This document shows, piece after piece, positions 1 to 7,934 of a DNA stretch of 22,604 bases (the stretch's first letter is position 1; each line of letters begins with the position of its first letter). A program made the position numbers and the translations under genes. Under the pieces are notes generated by a model. The model searched no databases. It was not told the DNA's origin and worked only from the letters and a program-made list of their open reading frames with translations. The DNA comes from Lentisphaeria bacterium. Lineage in GTDB: Bacteria > Verrucomicrobiota > Lentisphaeria > Oligosphaerales > Oligosphaeraceae. The stretch lies in assembly GCA_016287975.1 (NCBI GenBank), contig JAEEXV010000009.1:1-22604 (forward strand), in the 5' to 3' direction.

Positions 1-228
1 GCGCGGCTGCTCGGGGGGGAACTCGTTCCAGCCGGCCTTGCGGTGGGCGGCCCGCCTGCGCTCGTGGGCCTCCGCATGCTCCCCGGGGGAGGCGGACGCC
101 TCCGACGCCGCGGCCTCGAGGCCCTCCATCGGCAGCAGCGGCTGGAAGGCCGTCCGCGACCACCCGCTCGGACTTCCGCGTTTTTTGGGGGATGCAGCCC
201 ATGCGAGCCGCCTCGAAGAAAACACCAT
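1..228 (-). pseudogene. Partial transposase N-terminal region, possibly IS66 TnpC type (runs off the left edge)
   Basis: An open minus-strand frame begins with ATG at 228-226 and runs off the window, giving about 76 residues. Its second half is an acidic Ala/Glu stretch followed by a basic AHERRRAAHRKAGWNEFPPE segment. This resembles the linker before the zinc-binding part of IS66-family TnpC proteins (HxRRKxGRKPLP-like). Around 170-185 a neighbouring frame reads TRKSERVVADG, which resembles the RKSER signature that normally precedes this linker in IS66 TnpC, so a frameshift in the A-run at 181-186 is likely. The sequence left of the window would settle it. The family is inferred from motif style only; no catalytic residues are visible. 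Confidence 0.35.
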
Positions 229-290
229 ATTGTAACCTATATTCTGGAATCCGCCAGCAAGAATCCCGTTTCAGCGGCGTGCACGGCACT

Positions 291-977
291 TTAGATTTCC
301 GCGTCTGGCCGATGGACAGGCGCGTATCCTTGTGAGGCGTCAAAGCAATCCGGGGCGGTTCCCTTGAATTTCTCGATGAAACGGCGCTTCATGTCCGCGT
401 CTTCGGCGAACACCGTCATCCAGATGCTGAAGTAGTCCTTCGCCTCGTCCACAATCTGCGCCCGCATCTCCTGGGTGTTGACCCTTGCCAAGCGGTCTTT
501 GCTCCGCTGCGCAAGTCCCCAGGCGTCGATTCGGTTCTGCCACCGCCTGTCGGTCTGGTCGCTGGATCTGTCCGGCGTCTTGTCCAGTCCGACCAGATGG
601 ATCAGTCGCCTGGCCTTTTCCTGGATTGACGGAGGCAGTTGTTCGTTTGCACTGACGACACCGCCCTCGGAGTATTCCAGCGCCAGGAAAGTGTTGTTGC
701 GGTCCGGCCACAGATACTCATCCTCCGTGGCGTCTGTGATCGGAGTCTTTCCCTTTGTGGCGTTGCAGTTCGCGCAGGCAAGCAGGAGGTTCTCCCATTC
801 ACGGCTTTTCTGCGGCTGACGGCTTTTGGGCTGGACGTGTTCGACCGCCAGCCCCGAGTCCAAATGCATTTCGCAGTAGGAGCAGAGTTCCCCCAAGCGC
901 TCAATCAGAAAGCCGCGCGCGTCCTGATATCGGGACAGGGAGGAATAGGGACATGCGCCTTTGGCGACAGGCCTCAT
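291..977 (-). CDS. ptuB: Septu antiphage system HNH endonuclease PtuB
   Basis: This 228-residue protein carries an HNH nuclease core near its N-terminus. CSYC (Cys32, Cys35) and CANC (Cys68, Cys71) form a zinc site, and VEHVQPKS (His47) and WENLLLAC carry the catalytic histidine and HNH scaffold. The remaining 150 residues are helical and variable. Its start overlaps the end of ptuA by 4 bp (ATGA), so the two are translationally coupled. An ATPase followed by an HNH nuclease of this size is the hallmark of two-gene Septu (type I) systems, in which PtuB is the DNA-cutting effector held in complex with PtuA. No reverse transcriptase or msr/msd RNA is seen, which argues against a retron Ec78-type three-gene version. 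No lesion is visible, so it is probably functional. A stand-alone HNH nuclease is less likely given the coupling. Confidence 0.87.
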   Translation of the reverse strand: MRPVAKGACPYSSLSRYQDARGFLIERLGELCSYCEMHLDSGLAVEHVQPKSRQPQKSREWENLLLACANCNATKGKTPITDATEDEYLWPDRNNTFLALEYSEGGVVSANEQLPPSIQEKARRLIHLVGLDKTPDRSSDQTDRRWQNRIDAWGLAQRSKDRLARVNTQEMRAQIVDEAKDYFSIWMTVFAEDADMKRRFIEKFKGTAPDCFDASQGYAPVHRPDAEI

Positions 978-2413
978 TTCGCCGCCTCCTTGCGCTCCGC
1001 TTCGGCAGCCAGACGCTCCATTTCCAGGAAGGCGTGATACGCAACCTCATCACTGAACGGGGCAATCAGGGCGTCCAGTTCCTGCTTCAGCCTCGTCAGC
1101 TCGGCAGACGACGCGGCATTCTTCACCTGCTTCAGTTTCGTGTAGTATTCCTTGGCCTTGTCATACATTCGCTGGAGTCTGGCGCTCCGCTGCGCATTCT
1201 CCACCCCCATCACATCCTCCGCGACATCCTCCAGGCTCTTCTTCGCGTAAACGCCCTTTGTGCCTGGCCAGGCGTGTCCAGAAGCCGCGTATTCGACGAG
1301 TTGCAGGGACTGGTCCGCATCGTCGGCCTGCACTTTCGCGGTATCCTGCAACTGCTTCCAATGGCTTGACAGGACTTCTCCCCCGCATGCCTCCAGGTCG
1401 ATGACCTCCCCCGCCTGCAGCGACTGGACGACGAAAGGCGAATGGGTCGTCACGATGAACTGCACCAGGGGGAAGGTCCTCCTGAGGCTTTCGGCAACGG
1501 TGCGCTGCCAGTTGGGGTGCAGAGACAGGTCGAGTTCGTCAATCAGGACAATCCCGTCGGTCTTCTCCAGCGTTTCCGTCCCCAAGTGAGGATTCAGGGT
1601 GATCATCTGCTTCACGATGTCGAACACCATCGTGAGGATCATCCGATAGCCGTCGCTCAGGTCCGCGAAAAGCAGGTTCTGGTCTGCGGACGGATGCGCG
1701 GGGCTGTCCTTGAATCTCAGGACCAGCGACTTGAACTCGAAGTCATAGAAGACGGTCTCGCAATCCGGAATCATCATCGCCAGGGCCTTGCGCATCACGC
1801 TGAGGGCCGCCTCGTTGGTGCCCTTCTGGAGATGAATCAGCTCCTGCTCCTTGAACCACTCGTTGAGTTCGTCGAAGTCGATGAAGGCGTCCAGCGACCA
1901 GCGATAGCCGTCCGTCCGTGAGGGAATCCCCTGCCGGCTGCGGTTTTTCTTGTTCCACAGGCGACTGGTGCCGTAGAACGCCAGGACCGGCAGCGTGATC
2001 TCCTTCTGCGCGCTGATGCCATTCAGGGCCTCCTGGGCCTGACGTGCCAGAAAGTCGTTTCGGGAGTTCCCGTCCGAGGCGTCATCCCTTCGGCAGAAGA
2101 CAAAATCGCCCTGGTTGAAATCCGACGCGACGACCGCCGGGTAGAAATGCTCCATCCGTAATTGGTGGCTTCCGTTCCGATTGTCGAACATCTGGCTCGC
2201 GTGGCGCACATCGGCGGGCCGAATGTCCGTGGCGACGCTCTTATTGCGCAGCATCTCCGACTGATACTGGCTCAGGAGCGTCGCAATCGCCTGAAGCACC
2301 TGGGTTTTGCCAGTGGCGTTGTCGCCGATCAGGGCGGTGAAACGGTCATGGAAGGCAAAACTCTGGCGGGAGAACTTGCGGTAGTTGACCAGGGTCAGGG
2401 TTTGGATCTTCAT
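974..2413 (-). CDS. ptuA: Septu antiphage system ATPase PtuA
   Basis: This 479-residue protein is an ABC/SMC-type ATPase of the AAA_21 kind. It has Walker A GDNATGKT at 30-37, an ABC signature-like LSDGYR at 252-257, Walker B IVLIDELDLSLHP at 288-300 and an H-loop VTTHS at 321-325 (His324). The last ~80 residues are strongly charged and predicted helical/coiled coil. The N-terminus MKIQTLTLVNYRKF is the typical first beta strand of RecF/SMC-like ATPases and supports the start at 2413, although no good Shine-Dalgarno precedes it. In Septu the ATPase assembles with PtuB, and nucleotide state is thought to control nuclease activity during infection. It overlaps ptuB by 4 bp. Its upstream region ends 54 bp away at an IS1380-type inverted repeat, so its original promoter context may have been replaced. 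Confidence 0.88.
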   Translation of the reverse strand: MKIQTLTLVNYRKFSRQSFAFHDRFTALIGDNATGKTQVLQAIATLLSQYQSEMLRNKSVATDIRPADVRHASQMFDNRNGSHQLRMEHFYPAVVASDFNQGDFVFCRRDDASDGNSRNDFLARQAQEALNGISAQKEITLPVLAFYGTSRLWNKKNRSRQGIPSRTDGYRWSLDAFIDFDELNEWFKEQELIHLQKGTNEAALSVMRKALAMMIPDCETVFYDFEFKSLVLRFKDSPAHPSADQNLLFADLSDGYRMILTMVFDIVKQMITLNPHLGTETLEKTDGIVLIDELDLSLHPNWQRTVAESLRRTFPLVQFIVTTHSPFVVQSLQAGEVIDLEACGGEVLSSHWKQLQDTAKVQADDADQSLQLVEYAASGHAWPGTKGVYAKKSLEDVAEDVMGVENAQRSARLQRMYDKAKEYYTKLKQVKNAASSAELTRLKQELDALIAPFSDEVAYHAFLEMERLAAEAERKEAAK

Positions 2414-2459
2414 CGTGGATTCAACATTGCTTCATTGCAGCCGAGACGTCGATGACCTT

Positions 2460-2465
2460 ACTATA
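2460..2465 (-). promoter_or_regulatory. Possible -10 element for ptuA next to an IS end
   Basis: On the minus strand TATAGT (5/6 match to TATAAT) lies about 47 bp upstream of the ptuA start. It sits directly against the inverted repeat that begins at 2467, so the matching -35 region would fall inside the mobile element. No strong -35 hexamer is visible, so this is tentative. Confidence 0.28.
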
Positions 2466-2503
2466 ACCTGAATCCGCGAAGTTGACAGGGAGAACAAAGG
2501 GAA

Positions 2504-2707
2504 AGGCGCTGTTCCCCAAGAGGGTAGGCGATTGCCCAGTCAAAGCCACGAAAATGGTAGCCACGGCGTCCCGCCGTGGTCCCCCCGACAAGCGACGCAG
2601 TGAACGATTCCGCCGCCCCATTGCAAACCCTGTGTGGCTCACCCGCCCGCCACGGCGGGACGCCGTGGCTACGTCCGCTTCGTCAATCACGCCCAACCCA
2701 CAGGCTT
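2504..2707. repeat. 204-bp dispersed repeat, copy 1, with REP-like palindromes
   Basis: This stretch matches 8416-8619 base for base except 2627 (A here, C in the other copy). It contains two perfect 23-bp inverted copies at 2557-2579 and 2650-2672. Each is itself a hairpin with stem CCACGGCG/CGCCGTGG and loop TCC (or GGA). The left edge keeps the terminal motif GCGCTGTTCCCCAAGAGGGT, but the matching right terminal repeat found in copy 2 is absent, so this copy is truncated. It has no credible coding content. Confidence 0.88.
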
Positions 2708-2782
2708 TCCAGGCCGTGTTTTTTTTCGCCATTTCAAGTCCTTCTCCGCGTTTTTCCCATCGTTTTGGAGACGACCTGGCGC

Positions 2783-2797
2783 GAACATGTCATGTTC
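2783..2797. repeat. 15-bp perfect palindrome in the IS tail
   Basis: GAACATG-T-CATGTTC is a perfect 7+1+7 inverted repeat about 95 bp beyond the real end of the IS1380 transposase. It could form a small hairpin in the transposase 3' untranslated region or be a protein site. No T-tract follows on either strand. Confidence 0.4.
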
Positions 2798-2890
2798 TGT
2801 CATGCCTGGGAAGGAGAGCAGGCGCAGCGGCCCCGTCCACCTTGGAAGTGGCTTCGCAGCCCCCGCTTTCGAGTGGTTGCGCTCCGGCCC

Positions 2891-4245
2891 CTATTGCAGG
2901 CAGCACTGTCGGTGCAGCCATAGGAAACTGGGGAAGGCGGCGAATGTGCGCCCCAGTTTCAGCAGCCCCTTTCCCGCGTGGCGGACGACATGCCCGGCGA
3001 CGCGGAGGAACGTGTCGATGACGGTTCTGGCGCGCATCCGCCCCCTGGCCCACCGCCTGGCGTCGCCGGCGGCCGGCTGCGCCCGCCATGCTCCAGGGCA
3101 AGCCTTCCGATCCTGCGCAGGCAGTTGAACGCGAGCATGGCGCAGTGCAGGACCAGCGCGTTGGAGGCCATTTTCCCGCTGGGCATGCGCTCCATGCCCA
3201 TGTCGCCCTTGAGCTCCGCGTGGCACTGCTCGCTCGTCGCGTGCTCATGGTAGAGCCGGACGCAAGTCCTGGCGTTGCACGGGAGGGTTGCCCACCGGCA
3301 GTTGAGTTCCTCTTCAGGGAGGAGAAGCGGCTGCCCGTCGCGGCCGATGCAGCGGATGACATGCTCGGCGACGTGGCGGACGCCCTCCAGCCCGAGGCGC
3401 GTCCGGGTCTCCGGGACCTCAAGGGCGGTCTGCAGGAAGAGGCGTCCGTGCGCCACCCCGGGCATTCTGCCGGATCCAGCGACGCGGGCGATCAGCTCCT
3501 CCCGGCTCTCGCGCCGCAGGTTCCGCTTGACCAGGAAATGCACTCCGGCGTCCCGCAGGGCGGCCAGGAAGGCGCTGTCGTCGTGCCCGGAGTCCAGGCG
3601 GAACAGCAGCTCGCCGCGCTTCAGGCCCAGACGGTCGGTCAGCCTCAGGCAGCGCTCCGCAAACTCGACGGCGCCCTTGGCGGAGTGCTGCGCGCCGGGG
3701 CGGAGCTCCGACGCCAGCGCGAAGCCGCGCGTGCCAAGATAGGCGAAGATGGGCGCGCAGCCGTTCTCCTTCTTGTACGTCCAGCCCACGCCCTCCTTCC
3801 GGGACGAGCACGGCTCGGCCATCACCGAGACGTCGATGTCCACAGGCACCAGCCGAATCCGGCCCGCCTGCACACGCCCGTAGTCAAGCCCCTGGAGCAG
3901 CTCCACATTCGCGTCGTCAAGGAGCCGGAACGCCTCCGCGCACTCGCCGAGCTGGTCGATGCGCTGGCGGAAGGTCTCCTGGGACGGAAGCCGGCCCCCC
4001 GCCGCCTCCAGGAAAACCGGATCCGCATGGAAGGCCTCGACATCCGAATAGTCGTTCAGGCCCAGCGCGGACAGCAGCACCGACGTCCGCACCACCGTCT
4101 GGTTGCCGACACGCCCGCGCAAGGTCTCCCGCAGCCGAAGCGTGTCCAGACGCTCAAGCGAAAGGCAGCGCCGCAAAAGCCCTCCGGCCAGAAGAATTCC
4201 GGAAACCGAACTCAACGTCTCATTTCCCTGTGCTATAGTAAGCAT
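2891..4245 (-). pseudogene. IS1380-family transposase, frameshifted near its C-terminus
   Basis: The protein begins MLTIAQGNETLSSVSG at 4245, chosen over the longer frame from 4311 because ACGAGGTTATC gives a Shine-Dalgarno just before it. DDE-type blocks are visible: LVPVDIDVSVM, ELLFRLDSGHDDSAFL and YHEHATSEQCHAELKGDMG, followed by MERMPSGKMASNALVLHCAMLAFNC. The last two blocks are highly characteristic of IS1380/ISEcp1-type transposases. The reading frame then drifts into a Gly/Pro-rich tail that ends at 2959. The expected basic and hydrophobic C-terminus (RMRARTVIDTFLRVAGHVV, ending WLHRQCCLQ) is found in another frame and stops at 2891-2893. A one-base indel lies between about 3050 and 3090 in a G/C-rich stretch. 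The element is probably inactive unless the shift is a sequencing error or programmed. Confidence 0.82.
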
Positions 4246-4349
4246 GATAACCTCGTTGGTGATGTGGTGAACGTTGCACAGAACACAACATAATATACTA
4301 CACATCAACATGTTATCAACTGCTTTTTAACGTTTTTTTAGTTTTTTTT

Positions 4350-4375
4350 TCACGGATTCAGGTCACGGATTCAGG
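4350..4375. repeat. Tandemly duplicated 13-bp IS inverted repeat
   Basis: The unit TCACGGATTCAGG occurs twice back to back (4350-4362, 4363-4375). It is the inverted counterpart of the left IS end at 2467-2479, with one mismatch. The reverse-strand TGA inside it (4365-4363) terminates the hsdR remnant. Confidence 0.85.
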
Positions 4376-4948
4376 TTGGCGATAATCTTGATTGTCTTGC
4401 TGCGAAATATGATAAAATTTTCGATGTAGTCGAGCAGCCGTTCTTTCCGAAGCAGTCCGTCGATGTAATATTTAACCGAACTTTCGCCTGCGGTGGCGAC
4501 GGAGAGGAGCACCTCGCGGTCGGGGCGTTCTTTTTCGAAATCGACCTTCAGTCACTCGAAGAAGTGGTTGTAACTGGCGTTGAAGGTGCCGAGCCGGGTT
4601 TCGAAGCCGTTGGAGAGCACGCAGATCTGATTGAAGACAAAGAGATTCGGGATATCCCGCTTGTAATTCGTCAGATTGTCGTTGTACACTTCTTCGACCT
4701 TGACGATGCTGTTCTTGAGTTCGATGAAGACCATCGGCAGCCCATTGACGAAAACGCGCACGTCGGGACGCCGCCAAGACACTCGTCCCTGCACCCACAT
4801 CTGCGAAACGGCGGTAAAAGGTGTTGTACTGTGGGTGCTCAAAGTCCACCAGTTTCACGAAATCAAAGTCGGCTTTGCCGTTGCGGCGGAGCGCGATCTT
4901 GATGCCGTTGCGGATTTGATTGTAGTGCGTGTAATTGACGGCGGTCAT
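4363..4948 (-). pseudogene. hsdR: Type I restriction enzyme R subunit, N-terminal remnant
   Basis: The start ATG at 4948-4946 overlaps the stop of the DUF262 gene (ATGA). Joined across frames, the piece reads as the HSDR_N nuclease domain: MTAVNYTHYNQIRNGI, FDFVKLVDFEHPQYNTFY, then WRRPDVRVFVNGLPMVFIEL and LFVFNQICVLSNGFETRLGT. The RPDV...IELKN block carries the PD-(D/E)xK-type catalytic residues. Three lesions are visible. One extra C at about 4813-4814 shifts the frame after NTFY. A TGA at 4554-4552 stands where the family has Trp (FFEWLKVDF). Finally, the gene is cut at about 4376 by the IS1380 end, which supplies an artificial NLNP-stop. About 195 of the usual ~1000 residues remain, with no helicase domain. 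It is non-functional, but shows that a type I RM locus once stood here. Confidence 0.9.
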
Positions 4949-6789
4949 TTCTGAGACACTGAAATCGCGAACCCCTTTTTCCGCAACGCCTCTATCATGG
5001 CCTGTTCTTCGGGTGTTGGGATCGGCGCTTCCTCTGACGGGATTTGAATGGCATCGTAATCCGTCACCCATTGTTTGAACAGCGATTTGATTTGCTTACA
5101 AAGAATATTATCCCTATTTCTGATACTGTTGATATTCCATTCATCAACCATTGAATTCCCCAAGTTTTTGCTAATAAAAATGTTGGATTCCATATACTTT
5201 TCTTTTTTCTTGCCGAAATAACCATTACTTGCGGAGATATTCAATTTTTTCTCCAGTGGCAGTTTGTTTCCCAAATGCTCCAATGTCTGGTTGGCTTCGG
5301 CTTCATCGATATTGTAATATTTAGAATCCCACGTCTGGGGGAAAATATGTTCGATTTCCCAGTATCCCGGCAACAAGTCCTTTTGTCCTTCGCTCTCGTA
5401 TGCCAGCAGTTTCAGGAGCATTCTAACGGCATTTTTATGCGGCATGGCGAGGAGATCGTCGGTGCGTTTCCGCTCGGCATCCCTTTCCTCGTCGGTTGCG
5501 GTATTTTTTACTGTAAATTCAGCGGAGAATACTGGGTGGCAGTTTTGTATTATGGCGGCGTTGAGTTTCAATATATCGCCCTTGACCGCGCTGATCGTCG
5601 GGTTTTCGAGAAAGCGGGTGAGTAGCATCACGAAAAACTTGCGTAGAAACTTCAGAAAGATCTCCTCGAAGTTGTCCTTGTGCTTATGCTCCATATAAAA
5701 TATGGACACGGGATATTTCCAGAATTCATTGTTATATGACGACAGACAATCAAGGATCTTGCGTATATCGGCATTGTTGGACCAGGCTTCACCTTCAACT
5801 GCCTGACGGCCGTTGACGACCTTCCAAAGAAGGAAACTCTCGGACAGTTTATCTATTACATCCGCCGTCAAGCGATTCCGCGTTTTTTCGAGGAAGAATT
5901 TTCGGACGCCTGGCGTCGTCGTTCGGCGGTCTTGTTCTTTTGCCCGAAGATAGAACATGTGATAATAGAAGAGGTTTTGAATGCTCTCGCTGAAATCGGT
6001 GACCTCTTTTTCCAAACACTTCCACTTGTTGATAAATGACTTTTTTTGCACATCATCCAAATACTTGTATATGTGAGACTTGAAAATATCTGCATCCGAT
6101 AGTGGCAGCCCTCGATTATTGAGCGTGTTGAAAATAGTCAAAGCGGTTTCCTGATCATCAGCGTCAATCGGGAGAAGAATTGTATATTTGAGCAGCGCCA
6201 GAATAAAACTGAAAATATGGTTGGGACTGTTTTCCGATTTTTCCCTATAGATCTCAAGAAAACGATTGTAATTTTTGGAATAGTTGTCATCGGCATTCGG
6301 AGCTGCCTGACCAGTTTCCAAAATATCGCGCAGCAGTTTATTGCCAGCGTCCGATACAACCTCCGATCTCAGTAATGTCTGTTTCCTATCCACCTTGCCA
6401 GTCATTTCGTCTTTTTTCCACAATGCAGGCATAATCTGGTTTATGAAATTATTGACTTCATCCGACTTCGTTTCTTCTTTTTCCAATCTGGAGAACACAG
6501 CCCGCAATAAAAGAAACAGTGATGTCAGCCGCTGCTGCCCATCGATGATCTGGCGTTCGTTATTCTCCTTATACGAAACAATACAACCGAGAAAATAATT
6601 ACGGGTACTGTCGGTAGATTGAGTGCGCTCGATGGAAAAATTCCACAAATCGTCAAATAAAGTCGATATTTCGTCGTCACCCCATGAATACGGCCGCTGA
6701 TACTCTGGAATGACGAAGGGAGTTTCCTGCCCGCTGCTCAGAAGTTCCAAAACAGTTTGCTTGTTTACATTCAACGTCGTTGTTGTCAT
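4945..6789 (-). CDS. GmrSD-like DUF262-DUF1524 protein, probable modification-dependent restriction enzyme
   Basis: This 614-residue protein has an N-terminal DUF262 domain with IPEYQRPYSW (27-36) and the ParB-like IIDGQQRLTSL (81-91), motifs needed for nucleotide binding and hydrolysis. Its C-terminal DUF1524 His-Me-finger nuclease domain is marked by WEIEHIFPQTW (His481) and a later LGNKLPLEKKLN. Single-chain DUF262-DUF1524 proteins include GmrSD and BrxU, which restrict phage DNA carrying modified cytosines. Whether this one does is inferred. AGGAGAT sits 7 bp before the ATG. The stop overlaps the hsdR remnant start (ATGA), so it was part of a type I RM operon; such accessory genes are common there. 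No lesion is seen. Composition is far more AT-rich than the sugar operon, consistent with horizontal acquisition. The upstream hsdM/hsdS genes expected in such an operon are missing, replaced by a transposase remnant. Confidence 0.82.
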   Translation of the reverse strand: MTTTTLNVNKQTVLELLSSGQETPFVIPEYQRPYSWGDDEISTLFDDLWNFSIERTQSTDSTRNYFLGCIVSYKENNERQIIDGQQRLTSLFLLLRAVFSRLEKEETKSDEVNNFINQIMPALWKKDEMTGKVDRKQTLLRSEVVSDAGNKLLRDILETGQAAPNADDNYSKNYNRFLEIYREKSENSPNHIFSFILALLKYTILLPIDADDQETALTIFNTLNNRGLPLSDADIFKSHIYKYLDDVQKKSFINKWKCLEKEVTDFSESIQNLFYYHMFYLRAKEQDRRTTTPGVRKFFLEKTRNRLTADVIDKLSESFLLWKVVNGRQAVEGEAWSNNADIRKILDCLSSYNNEFWKYPVSIFYMEHKHKDNFEEIFLKFLRKFFVMLLTRFLENPTISAVKGDILKLNAAIIQNCHPVFSAEFTVKNTATDEERDAERKRTDDLLAMPHKNAVRMLLKLLAYESEGQKDLLPGYWEIEHIFPQTWDSKYYNIDEAEANQTLEHLGNKLPLEKKLNISASNGYFGKKKEKYMESNIFISKNLGNSMVDEWNINSIRNRDNILCKQIKSLFKQWVTDYDAIQIPSEEAPIPTPEEQAMIEALRKKGFAISVSQK

Positions 6790-6884
6790 CGTTTTATCTC
6801 CTGAGCTGATTTCAAAATTCGGTAGCGTGAAAAAAAGCCAGATCGTGCATATTAGGACTTATTGACCAAAACAAGGAGCCTGAC

Positions 6885-7930
6885 ATGTCCGCCATGACCG
6901 AAACGTACTATAGCATCCAAACGCTGATCCTGTCAGTCCTGGAATGTGATCTGGGCAGACTTTCCGAAAAGGCGAGGGAATTCGCCCGTCTTCTGGAACT
7001 GGTTTGCCCGGGAAACTTCCTGCGACGTGTCCGCGCCTGGACGGGACGCCCGGCCCGGGACCGCGCCCGCATCCTGAACGCGCTGTTCCTGAAGAGCGTG
7101 GAGAACCTCCCGTCGACCAGGTCGCTGCCCGGCCTCCTGCGCGGGGATTCCTCCCTACGCCGCCTCTGCGGCTGGGACTTCGCCTGGACATCCCGTCGGA
7201 GGCGACCATCTCGCGGGCGTTCTCCGAGTTCTCGCAGTCCGGCGTGCTGGACGAGATGCACGGCGCGTTGGTCAGGAAAGCCTGCAAGGACAGGCTGGCG
7301 GGGCATGTGGGCATCGATTCGACGCAGATAGAGAACCGCGAGCGCCCGGTCTCCGGGCGCAAGCCCGGGAAGTGCCGCGAGAAAAGAAAACGCGGCAGGA
7401 AAAGCAAGGCGGAGAAGGCGGCCATGCAGGCCGCGCCCCCCCCCCGCCAAGACGCGCACGGGGCGCCAGTCCCGCCAGACGCCGGCGGAGAACCTGGCGG
7501 AGCTGCCCGCGCTCTGCGGCTGGGGGGCGAAGCGCAACGGCAAGGGCGCGGTGAACTTCTGGCGCGGCTGCAAGCTGCATCTCCCCGTCGCCGACGGCGG
7601 CGTTCCGGTCGCGGCCCTGCTCACCTCCGCCTCCCTGCATGACAGCCAGGCCGCGATCCCCATGATGCAGAAGTGCGCGCAGCGGGTCAAAAGCCTCTGC
7701 GACCTCGCCGATTCCGCGGACGACGCGGCCGACATCCGGTCATTCTCGCAGGGGCCCGGCCACGTGCCGGTCATCGACGCCAACTGGCGCAGGAAGGCGG
7801 ATGCGCCGGAGATGGATCCGGTCAGCAAAGTGCGCTACAGGGAGCGCAGCACGGTGGAGCGCTGCAATTCAGACCTCAAGGACAACTACGGCGCACGGGC
7901 CTTGCAGCCCTATGGTCGCAAGGGGTGTCA
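6885..7930 (+). pseudogene. DDE (DDE_Tnp_1, IS4/IS5-like) transposase, two frameshifts and a lost 3' end
   Basis: Start ATG at 6885 has AAGGAG 6 bp upstream. Frame 1 gives the helical N-terminal domain (TETYYSIQTLILSVLECDLG to LRRLCGW). At about 7185 it shifts to a frame reading LDIPSEATISRAFSEFSQ and GHVGIDSTQIENR, where the first catalytic Asp lies in GIDST. At the run of ten C at 7436-7445 it shifts again, to AENLAELPALCGWGAKRNGK, then FWRGCKLHLPVADGG, HVPVIDANWRRK (second Asp) and RERSTVERCNSDLKDNYGA (Glu). The C-terminal part normally following this last block is missing; homology-like sequence ends near 7930 where the oppositely oriented small gene begins. It cannot make a whole transposase. 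The exact IS family is not certain. It separates the DUF262 gene from whatever RM genes once lay upstream. Confidence 0.78.
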
Positions 7931-7934
7931 GTCT

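Larger units (their letters stand above)
2467..4375 (-). mobile_element. IS1380-family insertion sequence with a nested repeat element
   Basis: The left end at 2467 reads CCTGAATCCGCGAA on the plus strand. The right end read inward on the minus strand is CCTGAATCCGTGAA, a 13/14 inverted match. The ends enclose an IS1380-type transposase on the minus strand. Total length is about 1.9 kb, or about 1.7 kb without the 204-bp repeat at 2504-2707, the usual size for the family. The right inverted repeat is duplicated in tandem (4350-4362 and 4363-4375), so the true edge may be either. No matching 4-bp target duplication is seen (ctataa on the left, ttggcg or tcacgg on the right), suggesting rearrangement or deletion after insertion. 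The region 2708-2890 holds no gene; it is non-coding IS tail. Confidence 0.72.

Noticed and set aside
291..2413. Retron Ec78-type system
   Set aside because: PtuA and PtuB are also retron partners, but there is no reverse transcriptase or msr/msd-like RNA nearby.
2557..2672. CRISPR-like repeats
   Set aside because: Only two inverted, not direct, palindromes; no regular spacers and no cas genes.
2783..2797. LexA/DinR box (GAAC-N4-GTTC)
   Set aside because: The spacing in GAACATGTCATGTTC is 7, not 4, and no SOS gene lies downstream.
3088..4293. 401-codon plus-strand frame opposite the IS1380 transposase
   Set aside because: Antisense shadow of a GC-rich gene: low complexity, no motifs, and the minus strand has clear transposase blocks.
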